Source of the DNA: Nostoc sp. FACHB-892 | GTDB taxonomy: Bacteria > Cyanobacteriota > Cyanobacteriia > Cyanobacteriales > Nostocaceae | Direction of reading: 5' to 3' | Length of the DNA: 64,000 nucleotides | Assembly (NCBI RefSeq): GCF_014698795.1 | Contig: NZ_JACJTR010000020.1 | Span: 82,914 to 146,913 of the forward strand | In this document: positions 18,963 through 28,220 of the stretch, one piece after another | Numbering within the stretch: position 1 is the stretch's first letter | Layout: every line of letters starts with the position of its first letter | The notes under the pieces: model-generated | Told to the model about the DNA's origin: nothing | What the model saw: the letters and a program-made list of their open reading frames with translations, nothing else | Databases searched by the model: none | Position numbers and translations under genes: made by a program

Positions 18963-19329
18963 TAACTGTAACCGTTCTCATACTCAGCCTTAAGCTATTC
19001 TCTCGTCGGATAACCTGTACAAACAGGTTCTCTGTGAAAACACCTTAGGATGCCCAAAGTAGCCGCCTGAATTTACCACTTAAAAAGACCGTAGCGAGAA
19101 AAAAATATTCCCCCTTTTTTAGGGGGAAATATTTACTAACTGATTCACCACTGGACTTTAGGCTAAGGGTACAAAAGTGACTGAGCAATCAGATCCTGTG
19201 AAAGCCTAGGCAACAAAGTCGGGATTAGCACTGTCCTGAAATCTACCTAATTGGGTATAGAAGGCATTACCTCAATGCTGGTAAACTTTCATAGAAATGT
19301 TTACTAACAAGTAGGATTTGTCTATAAAA
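18963..19329. other. glsF-methyltransferase intergenic region
   Basis: A 367-bp gap. A hairpin at 19104-19134 has arms built on AATATTCCCCCT/AGGGGGAAATATT with a one-base bulge and a T-rich loop; it is the best candidate for the glsF transcript end. The part from about 19150 to 19330 contains the palindrome GCCTAGGC and should hold the promoter of the next gene. No known riboswitch was recognised. Confidence 0.5.
19104..19134 (+). terminator. Probable glsF terminator hairpin
   Basis: C/G core CCCCCT/AGGGGG with a TTTTT loop, extended by AT pairs with a single bulge. No T run follows on the plus strand. Confidence 0.45.
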
Positions 19330-20073
19330 ATGCTTATAGAAGAGCAAGCTCCCGATCGCAAAACTTCTGAAGAAGAACGTTTCCAAGATGATTATTATTC
19401 ATACTTTGAAGCTCCTGAAAATGCTACCCGATACACACCATCAGTTTGGTATCTTGATCAGGCTTTTAAGCAACGTTCGTTCTCTTTGTTAGATTTAGGA
19501 TGTGGCAATGCGGCTTTAAACAAATATCTACCTGAACGATGTGACTACCTTGGGATAGATCATAGTGAAGCTGCGATTCAGTATTGTTCAAAACTATATC
19601 CCAACAAAAAGTTTGCTACCAGAGATTTATCGGTAGCACTGCCAGAATTAGCTTCAGAAAATCAAAAATTTGATGCTGTAGTGCTAGCCGGCTTACTATT
19701 TCATAATGTCGATAAGGAAACACTAGAACAAAAGGACGATAAAGAACTCGTTCAATTCTGTTTGGAGAAGCTAATAAGCGACAAAGGATATTTGGTGCTT
19801 ATTATACCTTTTGCTTATGGTGACCATCCATCCCATAATCTTTATGTTCGGGCAGAATGGCTACAAAATTTGGTAGAAAAATTGCTGGAATCTGTAAACG
19901 CAAAAATCGTTTACGAGAATATTTCTCTACAAATTGGCTTGGACAAAAAGGTTCAACAGCAGAAGACCACTCCTGATTGGTTTGTTCCCGATAGCACTAC
20001 TGACTATTCCAATAAATATGCTGGAACATATATGGCAGCTTGGACAGTTATTGCTTCTCCATCACTAGGTTAA
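19330..20073 (+). CDS. Class I SAM-dependent methyltransferase
   Basis: 247 residues from the ATG at 19330; a TTG at 19318 would add four residues, but AGGA then lies too close to it. The Rossmann motif I is LLDLGCGNAALNKYL (about residues 55-69), motif II is YLGIDHSE and motif III is FDAVVLAGLLFHNVD. No signal or membrane segment. The substrate cannot be inferred. It is flanked by glsF and a convergent polysaccharide deacetylase and appears to be a single-gene unit. Confidence 0.85.
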   Translation: MLIEEQAPDRKTSEEERFQDDYYSYFEAPENATRYTPSVWYLDQAFKQRSFSLLDLGCGNAALNKYLPERCDYLGIDHSEAAIQYCSKLYPNKKFATRDLSVALPELASENQKFDAVVLAGLLFHNVDKETLEQKDDKELVQFCLEKLISDKGYLVLIIPFAYGDHPSHNLYVRAEWLQNLVEKLLESVNAKIVYENISLQIGLDKKVQQQKTTPDWFVPDSTTDYSNKYAGTYMAAWTVIASPSLG

Positions 20074-20228
20074 ACTGTCTTTTGAATAACTAAAATTATT
20101 CATCTACTTTTAAGTTTATTTGTTCTTTAGTTTCGCACCGGGAACTAGACAAAACTACTCTTAACCAAAAAATATAATTTTAGTTGTCAGCGAATTAATA
20201 CTGACCAATTATCCACAATTAATAATTA

Positions 20229-21137
20229 TTACTTTTTGTTAGCAAGCAACTTTTGGTCTGTATCTTCTATTTCTAAAAGCTCTGGAATAGTAACAAAGCG
20301 ATAGCCTTGCTTTCTAAAGTTGCTAATAATTTCTGGTAAAGCTTGCACAGTTTTAGAACGATTGCCGCCACCATCATGCATTAGCACAATCCCACCAGGT
20401 TTTGAATCTTTAATTACATTATCGATCAACTTTGGTACGGTTGGCAATTTGTAATCTATGGAATCAGCAGACCACATCACTACAGTATATTTTTGGCCTT
20501 TAGCATAAGCAGCTAATCCATTGTGCAGGTTGCCACCAGGTGGTCGGAAGAGGTTTGTTTTAGCACCTGTAATTTGATAAATTAGGTCTGTTGTGCGGTC
20601 AATTTCAAAAGCAGCTGCTTGTGGATTAAAGGAGTGATACCAGTGATGCCAAGTATGGTTGGCAATGACGTGACCTTGAAAGACAATCTGCTTTCCTAAT
20701 TCTGGATAATTTTTTAGGTTCTGACCGACGACAAAAAACGTCCCTTTAATATTATTTGATTTCAGAATATCTAGCACTTGCTCTGTGGTTTGAGGCCAAG
20801 GCCCATCATCAAAAGTGAGAGCAATTACTTTCTCCCCTTTAGTCAGTTTTGCCGCTTTAACTATTGCCCCTTGAAAACGTAATGGTATAGCGTAGGATAG
20901 TCCTTTTTTTTGTGCTTCTTGTTGCCAGCTTGTAAGCATCGCCGCCTTTAATTTTTCAATCTGCTGCTGAGTTCCTACATTTGCAGCTACATGCTTGACA
21001 TTTATACTTTGTCTAATCTGAGCCTCTGAAGGATTTGGTCTTAGAAGCATCATGAAAGCAAGGCTAAAAACACCACATAAGGCAAGCAGTGCAATTAATA
21101 TTCCTTCTGGCCACAGAAACGACTTATTGTTTTCCAC
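20229..21137 (-). CDS. Polysaccharide deacetylase (NodB family), membrane-anchored
   Basis: 302 residues. A membrane anchor near residues 13-33 is followed by about 60 residues of linker and the NodB domain. Catalytic and metal residues are visible: D110/D111 in LTFDDGPW, H161 and H165 in ANHTWHH, RPPGG, and LMHDGG near the end. It likely deacetylates an N-acetylated cell-wall or surface polymer outside the cytoplasmic membrane. It is transcribed toward the methyltransferase, with a 1.7-kb gene-free region behind it. Confidence 0.93.
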   Translation of the reverse strand: MENNKSFLWPEGILIALLALCGVFSLAFMMLLRPNPSEAQIRQSINVKHVAANVGTQQQIEKLKAAMLTSWQQEAQKKGLSYAIPLRFQGAIVKAAKLTKGEKVIALTFDDGPWPQTTEQVLDILKSNNIKGTFFVVGQNLKNYPELGKQIVFQGHVIANHTWHHWYHSFNPQAAAFEIDRTTDLIYQITGAKTNLFRPPGGNLHNGLAAYAKGQKYTVVMWSADSIDYKLPTVPKLIDNVIKDSKPGGIVLMHDGGGNRSKTVQALPEIISNFRKQGYRFVTIPELLEIEDTDQKLLANKK

Positions 21138-22849
21138 TTTATAGCTCCTTCAAAGATCGAACCATCAACCACGTTATGACGGTACGTTATAGCACATCTT
21201 TTTTAGATATCTTAGATATCGGCTGCTTTCTGGTAATCCTGAAAATTAGAATTGAGACTAACGTAAATTCATAATTGAGAAGACAAACTATACAGCTTTA
21301 ACTAAAATTTAGCTGCTCTAGATTTGGACAAATGTTTATACAATACTTAATAATGTTTAATGTCAATCCATTCATAAAAACCAAGGTCTGAACTTCTACA
21401 TTCTTATTGCTAATTCTAATAAGGAGGACAATCAAATAATTAATTACAACCCAAAATCTTCTTAATAGGAGCTATGAATTAGTTTATGTCTTTCATTTCA
21501 CCTCTAAGTCAGCATTCTGCTTTTAAGCTTTATAGGTTTGCAAATAAAATAAGTTAAACTGTCGTGTCTACAATTTGCATTTTTGACAGGCTGAAGTTTT
21601 TATAACAAAACTTCTCTAAAAAAGTTGTATAATTTACAGCTGAATAAATTATTTAATTAACATCAAAAACTACTTATAAGGCACGGGTATCTTCCAAAAA
21701 GAGCCTAATAAGTTATTAGTTCTATTCTTGATAAGATATATATTACTGTCATCTGCTATTACTTACTTTTTAAGAAAAAGTTAAATTTTCAACCGACAGA
21801 ATGTTACCTTGGAGTTTCTATGAAATAAACAGACGAAAATTGATTCAATATAGTTTCTCATTGCCAACAGGCATTTTGTAGTTAATATAGATACTTTTGA
21901 GCAATTAAGCAAAAATGATTTTATCGACAGCTTAGTTCTATTTATGATGCTGATCCTTTAGCCTAAATTGCTCGTAGCTTTTTATCCGTTAATGTTTTTC
22001 TCCAAGATTTAAGAAAATCATATATTATTAATAGTACAATTTAATATTCAATGTCACCGTATAATTACGGTAATCACTAGCATTTATATATTAAGCTTTA
22101 GATTTAATTTTTGAAATATGCGTAGAGAGCCTGTGCATTACGGTGAGGAGTCCGCAAAAGATGGGTTTTCCCAGATGAGCGAGTACCTCATCTGCAAGAA
22201 TGTTCCCAACGCTTGTTGGCCTTGCAACGCTTTAGGAATCATACGGCGAGTGTCTCCCCTTTTCTTAGGAGGCGCTACGAAAAGGGAGAAGCGCAGCGTT
22301 AGGGCTTTGCTTTAGCAGAAAGTACGGCATCGACCAAAGGTTTCGATACGTTACTTATATTACATATACTACTTGCGTACAAGGCTGAAATGTTACAAAT
22401 AATAATGACGTTAGTTTAAGGATTATCAAAGCTTTTCTCTGTTTATCTAATGCATAAATTTAAGTTTGTCACACCACTACATATACTTAGATTTTTCCAA
22501 AATAAAATCAGATTTTTATAGGCAGTTATTAGAGCATATCTGAACTCTACTGTCGGAAATAATAATACACAGTTTTCAATGTGTGAAAATCATCTCATAA
22601 CTTGTCTTATAATTGCATCAATTAGAATTAAGATTTTTAATTATCTAAAAATCCTAATCATTAGCTTATATTGCCTTAGACAGGTCACAGTTGATTTTCA
22701 GTACTTTTGCTTATCTTTGGTAGATGTAATAATTGTATTATTTAATATCTGTGTGGGTTGATGCATAACCCAGCTTGTCTATGAGTATACCTTTTAAGTC
22801 AAAATAATCAAGGTATTTGTTCCACTTCTGAAACTGGCTAGAAACTTTT
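21138..22849. other. 1.7-kb gene-free region
   Basis: The longest gap in the window. It is strongly AT-rich with no convincing protein gene; open frames in it lack ribosome sites and protein-like composition. The exception in base composition is the G+C-richer island at 22118-22350, listed separately. Promoters for the divergent deacetylase and lepB genes must lie at its two ends. Confidence 0.6.
22118..22350. ncRNA. Structured, G+C-richer island; ncRNA or repeat element
   Basis: About 230 bp with clearly higher G+C than the surrounding DNA and several hairpins: CAGATGAG/CTCATCTG (22172-22194, perfect 8 bp, 7-nt loop), CTCCCCTTTTC/GAAAAGGGAG (22254-22288, one bulge) and GCGCT/AGCGC (22272-22294). 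It ends in GAAGCGCAGCGTTAGGGC-type sequence typical of Nostoc palindromic repeats. A 65-codon open frame exists but does not look like a real protein. The class is uncertain: a multicopy repeat, a decayed mobile element or a structured RNA. Confidence 0.35.
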
Positions 22850-23422
22850 ATGATTCCTCACGAAAGTGATGCAAAACAAGAGCGTGCTTCGTTAAAAGTA
22901 TTGCGTAGTTGGCAAGAAAATCTGATTTTGATTGCGATCGCATTGTGTTTGGCATTCCTAATTAGGACTTTTATCGCCGAACCGCGCTACATACCTTCTG
23001 ATTCGATGCTGCCTACTTTACATACTGGCGATCGCTTGGTAGTTGAAAAAATATCCTACCATTTTCACCCTCCCATAACTGGGGATATTATTGTTTTTCA
23101 GCCACCCGCAGAACTACAACGCCGAGGATATCCCAAAGACCAAGCATTCATCAAGCGGGTTATTGGCCAGCCTGGTGAAGTAATTAGTGTTGCTTCTGGC
23201 AAAGTCTATCTCAACGGTCAAGCTTTGGCAGAAGACTACATCGCTGAACCCCCAAATCAGCCATATCAACCAGTGAAAGTTCCAGAAGATGAATTTTTTG
23301 TGATGGGAGATAACCGCAACGATAGTAATGACTCTCGCTATTGGGGCTTTTTACCCAGAAAGAATGTCATCGGCAGGGCAACATTTCGCTTTTGGCCTCT
23401 CGATCGTATTGGGTTTATTTAA
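22850..23422 (+). CDS. lepB: Signal peptidase I
   Basis: Removes signal peptides from exported proteins at the outer face of the cytoplasmic or thylakoid membrane. 190 residues, normal for a cyanobacterial LepB. One N-terminal membrane segment (about residues 25-42) is followed by the Ser-Lys dyad: S52 in PSDSMLPTL and K102 in IKRVIG. GDNRNDSNDSRYWG is box E. It stands alone after the 1.7-kb gap. Confidence 0.97.
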   Translation: MIPHESDAKQERASLKVLRSWQENLILIAIALCLAFLIRTFIAEPRYIPSDSMLPTLHTGDRLVVEKISYHFHPPITGDIIVFQPPAELQRRGYPKDQAFIKRVIGQPGEVISVASGKVYLNGQALAEDYIAEPPNQPYQPVKVPEDEFFVMGDNRNDSNDSRYWGFLPRKNVIGRATFRFWPLDRIGFI

Positions 23423-23429
23423 TTAATTA

Positions 23430-23454
23430 GTTAGGAGTTAGGAGTTAGGAGTTA
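23430..23454 (+). repeat. Short tandem repeat, GTTAGGA x3
   Basis: Heptamer array directly after lepB. Of the STRR type common in heterocystous cyanobacteria. Confidence 0.9.
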
Positions 23455-23550
23455 TATAGACCTAACCCCAACCCCTTACTGACTACCGTTGGAGAGAGGT
23501 GAAAATATATTACATACAAACGAAAAACCCTATATTTTAAAACTTTTCAC

Positions 23551-24084
23551 TTAAAACCTTAAATAATACATCAGTTGAGCGATCGCATCACCAGATAACT
23601 CTAATCGCCGTTGGAAATCAGCCAGGTTACGGTACGGCCCAACTGATTGCCGATTTTCAACCACTGCTTGCGCTAGAGACAAATCGATAAATGGAATTTG
23701 GGCTAACTTTTCAATTGTTGCTGTATTTGGGTTGACTAAATGGGTGGGATTTTCTAGAGATTCGTGATCATAGTAAATAAAATTCAGCAGAGGCGTTAAT
23801 GGTTCTAGCCGTTGCGCTGGTATAGCCAAAGCCGCAGCGATATCTTCAATACAGTAAAATTTAACACCAGAATGCGACAGTTCTACAAGCGATCGCGCTT
23901 GGTGAATTGACAAACCTGGTAAGCGTAACCAATCATCTACAGTCGCTTGATTAGCATCAATGCGAATACCTAATTTAGCGGCTAGCTGAATTTCTTCCCC
24001 AGATTGTAGGCGATAGTAGGGATCGTTGATGAGCTTGGCGCGGAGTTTTTGCAACCTGGGGTTCAAAGGTAGCCAGTTATTCAT
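23551..24084 (-). CDS. Helix-hairpin-helix (ComEA-like) protein
   Basis: 177 residues with two tandem ComEA-type HhH units: one around residues 45-75 (ANQATVDDWLRLPGLSIHQA) and one around 115-150 (NPNTATIEKLAQIPFIDLSLAQ, then GPYRNLADFQRRL). HhH pairs bind DNA without sequence specificity. No signal peptide or membrane anchor is visible, unlike true ComEA, so a DNA-uptake role is not established. It is 13 bp downstream of the TM2/SHOCT gene and probably cotranscribed with it. Confidence 0.8.
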   Translation of the reverse strand: MNNWLPLNPRLQKLRAKLINDPYYRLQSGEEIQLAAKLGIRIDANQATVDDWLRLPGLSIHQARSLVELSHSGVKFYCIEDIAAALAIPAQRLEPLTPLLNFIYYDHESLENPTHLVNPNTATIEKLAQIPFIDLSLAQAVVENRQSVGPYRNLADFQRRLELSGDAIAQLMYYLRF

Positions 24085-24097
24085 GTTGTCGCTTACC

Positions 24098-24472
24098 TCA
24101 AGAAATCTGGTCTAGCAATTGGCGGCGCTTTTGCTCAAATTCATACTCTGAAATTAGCCCGTCCTGTCGCAAAGCATCTAATTCACGCATTGCGTCAGCG
24201 ATCGCTCCTACCTGATTACTCACCCGTTGTGAGTTTCTTGTTGCTGACTTCCCTAGATTAAAATTACGATCAAAAGCTTCTTCGTCTTGGGCTAAATACC
24301 AAACTCCTTCAATCGCACTAGCGACCTTGGGGATAGGTGTCCAGGAAAGCAACACATACAAAACACCCCACAACGGTTGTCCCAGATAGAATTTATGTAA
24401 TCCTGAAATTGTCAGTGTGCCAGAAAAAGCTAAAACAGCAGCAACACTTCGGCTTTTGCGCTTAGTCAACAT
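24098..24472 (-). CDS. TM2-domain protein with C-terminal SHOCT motif
   Basis: 124 residues. The N-terminal half is a TM2 (NINE) domain of two membrane helices with the GLHKFYLGQPLWGVLYVL signature. The last 30 residues, LDALRQDGLISEYEFEQKRRQLL, are a SHOCT short C-terminal domain. Function of the family is unknown. First gene of a probable two-gene unit with the HhH protein. Confidence 0.88.
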   Translation of the reverse strand: MLTKRKSRSVAAVLAFSGTLTISGLHKFYLGQPLWGVLYVLLSWTPIPKVASAIEGVWYLAQDEEAFDRNFNLGKSATRNSQRVSNQVGAIADAMRELDALRQDGLISEYEFEQKRRQLLDQIS

Positions 24473-24666
24473 ATTTTTAATAAATATACCAATACCACAG
24501 TTTCTACAATAAGATAGTCAACTACCTTGCCTTGCCCTTCAGACTTTTAGATGGGGAGTCCCACGCACAATTGAATTTAGTATTTGAAAAAATTTGAGTA
24601 AGTTTCACATGACTGTGCATTGAGCTTTGATGCTAATTTTAAGTTTTTAACAGCTTTATTACTACT

Positions 24667-25596
24667 ATGTCACAGACTTTCCTACCACCAAAATGGCTTG
24701 AACAGCTTTGTGATCCTTACGCTGTGCTAGGAATTTCTGTGATTGCTGATGATCGTCAAATTTTTAAACGCTATCACACTGTAGCGAAGCTGTTACATCC
24801 CGATCGCTACACTAAAAGCTGCAATTCAGACCCAGAATTAGCAACGGCAATATTTAGCCGTTTAATCAATCCAGCTTATGAACAACTGAAACATCGACAG
24901 AAGCGCTTGATTGCCGTAGCTACGCTGCGATCAGACGCAATTTCGGAGCAGCAAGCTTTGTCTTCTCAAAGTGCCACAGCTCAGAAAATTATGGAAATGT
25001 CTCCACCCCAAGCAGAATTATTTTACGAAGAAGCGATCGCCTGCTATGCAGAAGCTCAATACAAATCATTAGATCAGTTTTATCAAGTTACGCAACAAAT
25101 TAGGATACTGAATTTAGTATACTTACGGTTGCATAAACCAGACCTGTTCCTATTGGAAAAAGCTGTTCGCATCATCTCTGAGATAGAAGCCAAGCCAGTT
25201 GAATTGAGATTAGATGAAGAAACTGATGTCAAACCAGTTTTGACAAACTACGCTCAACGTCACTATCAGCGAGCTATTGAGTACGTTAGGCTAGCTAAAT
25301 GGCCTCTAGCCGTGCAAGAACTGCGCGATGCCATCAAGTTAGAGCCAAATAACAGCGACTATTATGCCTTATTAGGTTTGGTACATCTCCAACAGAAATT
25401 TATCGGGATGGCTAGGGTTTACATATCTCAAGCATTAAAACTGAACCCGCAAAACTCACTAGCCTTGAAATACGCTCCCAGACTGAAAATTCAACCGGGT
25501 GAAAATACCAATCCTAAATCAATGGCCAAAGCTATGAGTATTGCGGCTTTATTAAATCGGTTTACAAAAGGGAAAGGATCTCAAGTCAAGTGTTGA
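24667..25596 (+). CDS. J-domain protein with TPR region
   Basis: 309 residues. The N-terminal J domain (about 15-75) keeps the HPD triad at residues 44-46 (LLHPDRY), so Hsp70 stimulation is expected. The C-terminal part (about 195-270) contains TPR helices, AIEYVRLAKWPLAVQELRDA and YYALLGLVHLQQ. There is no Gly/Phe region or zinc finger, so it is a type III J protein. Its client is unknown. It is followed by DUF1825 in the same direction after 126 bp. Confidence 0.88.
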   Translation: MSQTFLPPKWLEQLCDPYAVLGISVIADDRQIFKRYHTVAKLLHPDRYTKSCNSDPELATAIFSRLINPAYEQLKHRQKRLIAVATLRSDAISEQQALSSQSATAQKIMEMSPPQAELFYEEAIACYAEAQYKSLDQFYQVTQQIRILNLVYLRLHKPDLFLLEKAVRIISEIEAKPVELRLDEETDVKPVLTNYAQRHYQRAIEYVRLAKWPLAVQELRDAIKLEPNNSDYYALLGLVHLQQKFIGMARVYISQALKLNPQNSLALKYAPRLKIQPGENTNPKSMAKAMSIAALLNRFTKGKGSQVKC

Positions 25597-25722
25597 AATT
25601 TCGGTAACAAACCGTACTAAAACCGAAGCTTTGCCACGAGGTTACTCACCTAGACTAAAATAATAAATAGAAGTAAAGCTATTAAGCTGCTGAGTCTAGG
25701 CGCTCAGTTTAATATAAGCAAT

Positions 25723-26046
25723 ATGGGATTCTTCGATTCTGAGATAATTCAGCAAGAAGCAAAACAACTGTTTGAGGATTATCAAGCGCTAATCAAGCTT
25801 GGTAACAACTACGGCAAATTTGACCGCGATGGCAAAAAGTTGTTTATCGAGCAAATGGAAGCCATGATGGATCGATATCGCATCTTTATGAAGCGCTTCG
25901 AGCTATCAGAAGACTTTATGGCACAAATGACAGTAGAACAACTGAAAACGCAATTAGGTCAGTTCGGTGTCACCCCGCAACAAATGTTTGACCAAATGCA
26001 CCTTACTTTAGAACGGATGAAAGCCGAGTTAGAAAAACAAGCTTAA
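25723..26046 (+). CDS. DUF1825 family protein
   Basis: 107 residues, largely helical, beginning MGFFDSEIIQQEAKQLFEDY and containing FIEQMEAMMDRYRIFMKRFEL, the pattern of the conserved cyanobacterial DUF1825 family. No signal or membrane segment; function unknown. A heptamer repeat array follows the stop. Confidence 0.88.
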   Translation: MGFFDSEIIQQEAKQLFEDYQALIKLGNNYGKFDRDGKKLFIEQMEAMMDRYRIFMKRFELSEDFMAQMTVEQLKTQLGQFGVTPQQMFDQMHLTLERMKAELEKQA

Positions 26047-26050
26047 CAAG

Positions 26051-26082
26051 AGTTAGGAGTTAGGAGTTAGGAGTTAGGAGTT
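26051..26082 (+). repeat. Short tandem repeat, GTTAGGA x4
   Basis: Four heptamers after the DUF1825 gene. Complementary AACTCATAACTCCTAAC-type sequence downstream lets the gap fold into a hairpin between two convergent genes. Confidence 0.9.
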
Positions 26083-26121
26083 CTCAATCAACTCATAACT
26101 CATAACTTATCACTCCTAACT

Positions 26122-28047
26122 TTAATTTGACTTGGGACGAGAAAACTGGGAAGGTGGCTTGAAGTTTTCTACTGGTACATTCTTAAGTGCCTTTTCCATA
26201 AAATCTTTCCAGATGGGAGCAACCATACCACCGCCTGTAGCACGGCTAGCTAATTGTCTGTTGTCGTCTCTCCCCACCCAGACAGCAGTTGTTAGTTGTG
26301 GCACAGTGCCAACATACCAAATATCCTTTTCTGACGAAGTTGTACCTGTCTTACCGGCACTGGGGCGACCGATGGCAGCACCTTTACCTGTACCACTAGT
26401 AACTACCGATCGCATCACATCGATAATGGCTGCTGATGCCCAAGGGTCTAAAACCCTCTGGGGTTTAGGGGTGTTATCTAATAACACGTTACCACTACTA
26501 TCGGTGACACGGGCAATTACAGTTGGTGGAGATTGCCAGCCATAATTAGCAAAAGTAGCATAGGCACTAGCCATTTCTAGAGGAGTCATACCAATTGCAC
26601 CCAGAGGTAAAGAGGTAACTGGTTCCATCGGACTCATGATGCCCAAGGTACGGCAAGTTTCGATCACTCTATTCATGCCAATAGCCTTACCAATCTTGAT
26701 CACGGGAATGTTGCGTGATTGGGCCAAAGCTGTGCGGATTGGCATCGGGCCGCTAAAACCCCCATCATAATTTCTGGGAAAGTACCGACCATTACCATCT
26801 TGATAGCTGACTGGAGAATCTACCACCGTTGTGTCTGGACCATATTTACCAGTAGCAAAAGCAGCATAGTAGACAAACGGTTTAAAAGAAGATCCGGGCT
26901 GGCGTTGAGCTTGAGTTGCACGATTGAATTCACTAACCTTGGGATCTACACCGCCCACTAGTGCTTTAATAAAATGCGTGCGTGGGTCAATTGCTACCAA
27001 AGCGATTTGATTCTTAGATAATCCCTGCCCAAGCAGTGATTTATGCCACTTACCGACAGTTTCTTCTGCCATAATTTGGAAGTTGGCATCAACTGTAGTT
27101 TGCACCCGCATCCCGCCTTTGAGTAGTGTTTCACGCCCAAACTTCTTAGCCAACTCCTGAGCTACAGTGTTGGTTATATAAGGTAGGGCACTACCTTGAA
27201 AGGATTTGATTTTACCAAGTTTGATTTCCTGCTTGAGCGCATTGTCGTACTCTGACTGGTTGATCCAGTTTAAATCCAGCATCCGCCCCAGCACTTCTTT
27301 TTGTTTCTGTTTTGCCAGCTTCATGCTCACAAAGGGGCTGAATTCTTCTGGTGCTTGGATCAAACCCGCCATCATTGCTGACTCACCCAAGGTTAAATAT
27401 TCTGATGACTTATTAAAGTAACTGCGGGCTGCCGTTTGTACACCATAATTATTATGACCCCAATAAACTTGATTGAGGTACATTTCTAAAATTTGATCTT
27501 TGGTAAGAATTTGTTCTAATCGAATTGCTAGCACCCCCTCCGCTAACTTCCGGGTAAAGGCACGCTTGCGAGACAAAAACAGGTTTTTTACCAATTGCAT
27601 AGTAACAGTAGAGCCACCTTCTTTGACTCCACCTGCTACAGCGTTAACTACTAAGGCCCGGCCAACACCACTGGGGTTAATACCGTGGTGATCGTAGAAG
27701 TGGCTATCTTCACTTGCTAATACTGCTCGTTTTAAATTCGGGGAAATTCTATCCAGGGGTACGACTTCTCGGTTGGCTTCCCCGTGGATACTGGTTAAAA
27801 GTTTACCTTTAAGGTCATAAATGTAAGTTGTTTCTGAGGGAAAGAAATTACGTAGCTGTCTCACATCTGGCAAATTGCGGAAACTAATGGCTAAACCAAC
27901 CAGTCCTCCGGCTACAATGGAACTTGCCAGCATGGTGATTGACAGGAGAGTACCGCCAGCTACCTGACCGACTCCTTTCAAAAACTCAAAACCTGATGAA
28001 GCCCGACGTTGTGGCTGTTTATCTTCAAAAGTCCTAGAAGACGACAC
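26122..28047 (-). CDS. Class A penicillin-binding protein (transglycosylase/transpeptidase)
   Basis: 641 residues. One membrane anchor (about 33-55), then a GT51 glycosyltransferase domain with the catalytic Glu E113 in SEDSHFYDHHG and GGSTVTMQL. The transpeptidase domain follows, with SxxK at 386-389 (GSSFKP), the SRN triad and KTGTT. It polymerises and cross-links peptidoglycan. The start is GTG at 28047, with GAGGAAG upstream at a 10-nt spacing. It is divergent from tyrS and convergent with DUF1825. Confidence 0.95.
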   Translation of the reverse strand: MSSSRTFEDKQPQRRASSGFEFLKGVGQVAGGTLLSITMLASSIVAGGLVGLAISFRNLPDVRQLRNFFPSETTYIYDLKGKLLTSIHGEANREVVPLDRISPNLKRAVLASEDSHFYDHHGINPSGVGRALVVNAVAGGVKEGGSTVTMQLVKNLFLSRKRAFTRKLAEGVLAIRLEQILTKDQILEMYLNQVYWGHNNYGVQTAARSYFNKSSEYLTLGESAMMAGLIQAPEEFSPFVSMKLAKQKQKEVLGRMLDLNWINQSEYDNALKQEIKLGKIKSFQGSALPYITNTVAQELAKKFGRETLLKGGMRVQTTVDANFQIMAEETVGKWHKSLLGQGLSKNQIALVAIDPRTHFIKALVGGVDPKVSEFNRATQAQRQPGSSFKPFVYYAAFATGKYGPDTTVVDSPVSYQDGNGRYFPRNYDGGFSGPMPIRTALAQSRNIPVIKIGKAIGMNRVIETCRTLGIMSPMEPVTSLPLGAIGMTPLEMASAYATFANYGWQSPPTVIARVTDSSGNVLLDNTPKPQRVLDPWASAAIIDVMRSVVTSGTGKGAAIGRPSAGKTGTTSSEKDIWYVGTVPQLTTAVWVGRDDNRQLASRATGGGMVAPIWKDFMEKALKNVPVENFKPPSQFSRPKSN

Positions 28048-28220
28048 GGCGATTTTACTTCCTCATTTATAAAGTTAACTGTAATTGATTGGACGAAGCA
28101 AGGCGGTTAATTTTTTGCAATTATAGTAGTTTGGCAGATGAGAAAGCGGATAAATTGCAAGTGTTTATAACCAACTTAACTTCTAGTGTGCAAAACATAG
28201 CTAACAGTGGATTTTCTAAT

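Noticed and set aside
18963..19317. Possible glutamine-type riboswitch after glsF
   Set aside because: Short CGTTC-like strings are present but the conserved glnA-motif core could not be matched.
22118..22315. A 65-codon open frame in the island at 22.1 kb
   Set aside because: No ribosome site, odd composition, and its second half is made of palindromic-repeat sequence; kept only as a structured or repeat island.
22118..22350. Retron-type or group II intron RNA
   Set aside because: No reverse transcriptase frame nearby and no recognisable domain V or msr-like core.
22579..22761. A 60-codon hydrophobic open frame
   Set aside because: Low-complexity AT-rich DNA gives Ile/Leu-rich translations by chance; no ribosome site or family resemblance.
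23430..26082. Heptamer repeats as a CRISPR array
   Set aside because: Units are contiguous 7-mers without spacers and no cas genes are present; they are STRRs.
28089..28220. Extended tyrS start at 28089
   Set aside because: The extra 44 residues do not resemble TyrRS, while the ATG at 28221 gives the usual length and N terminus.
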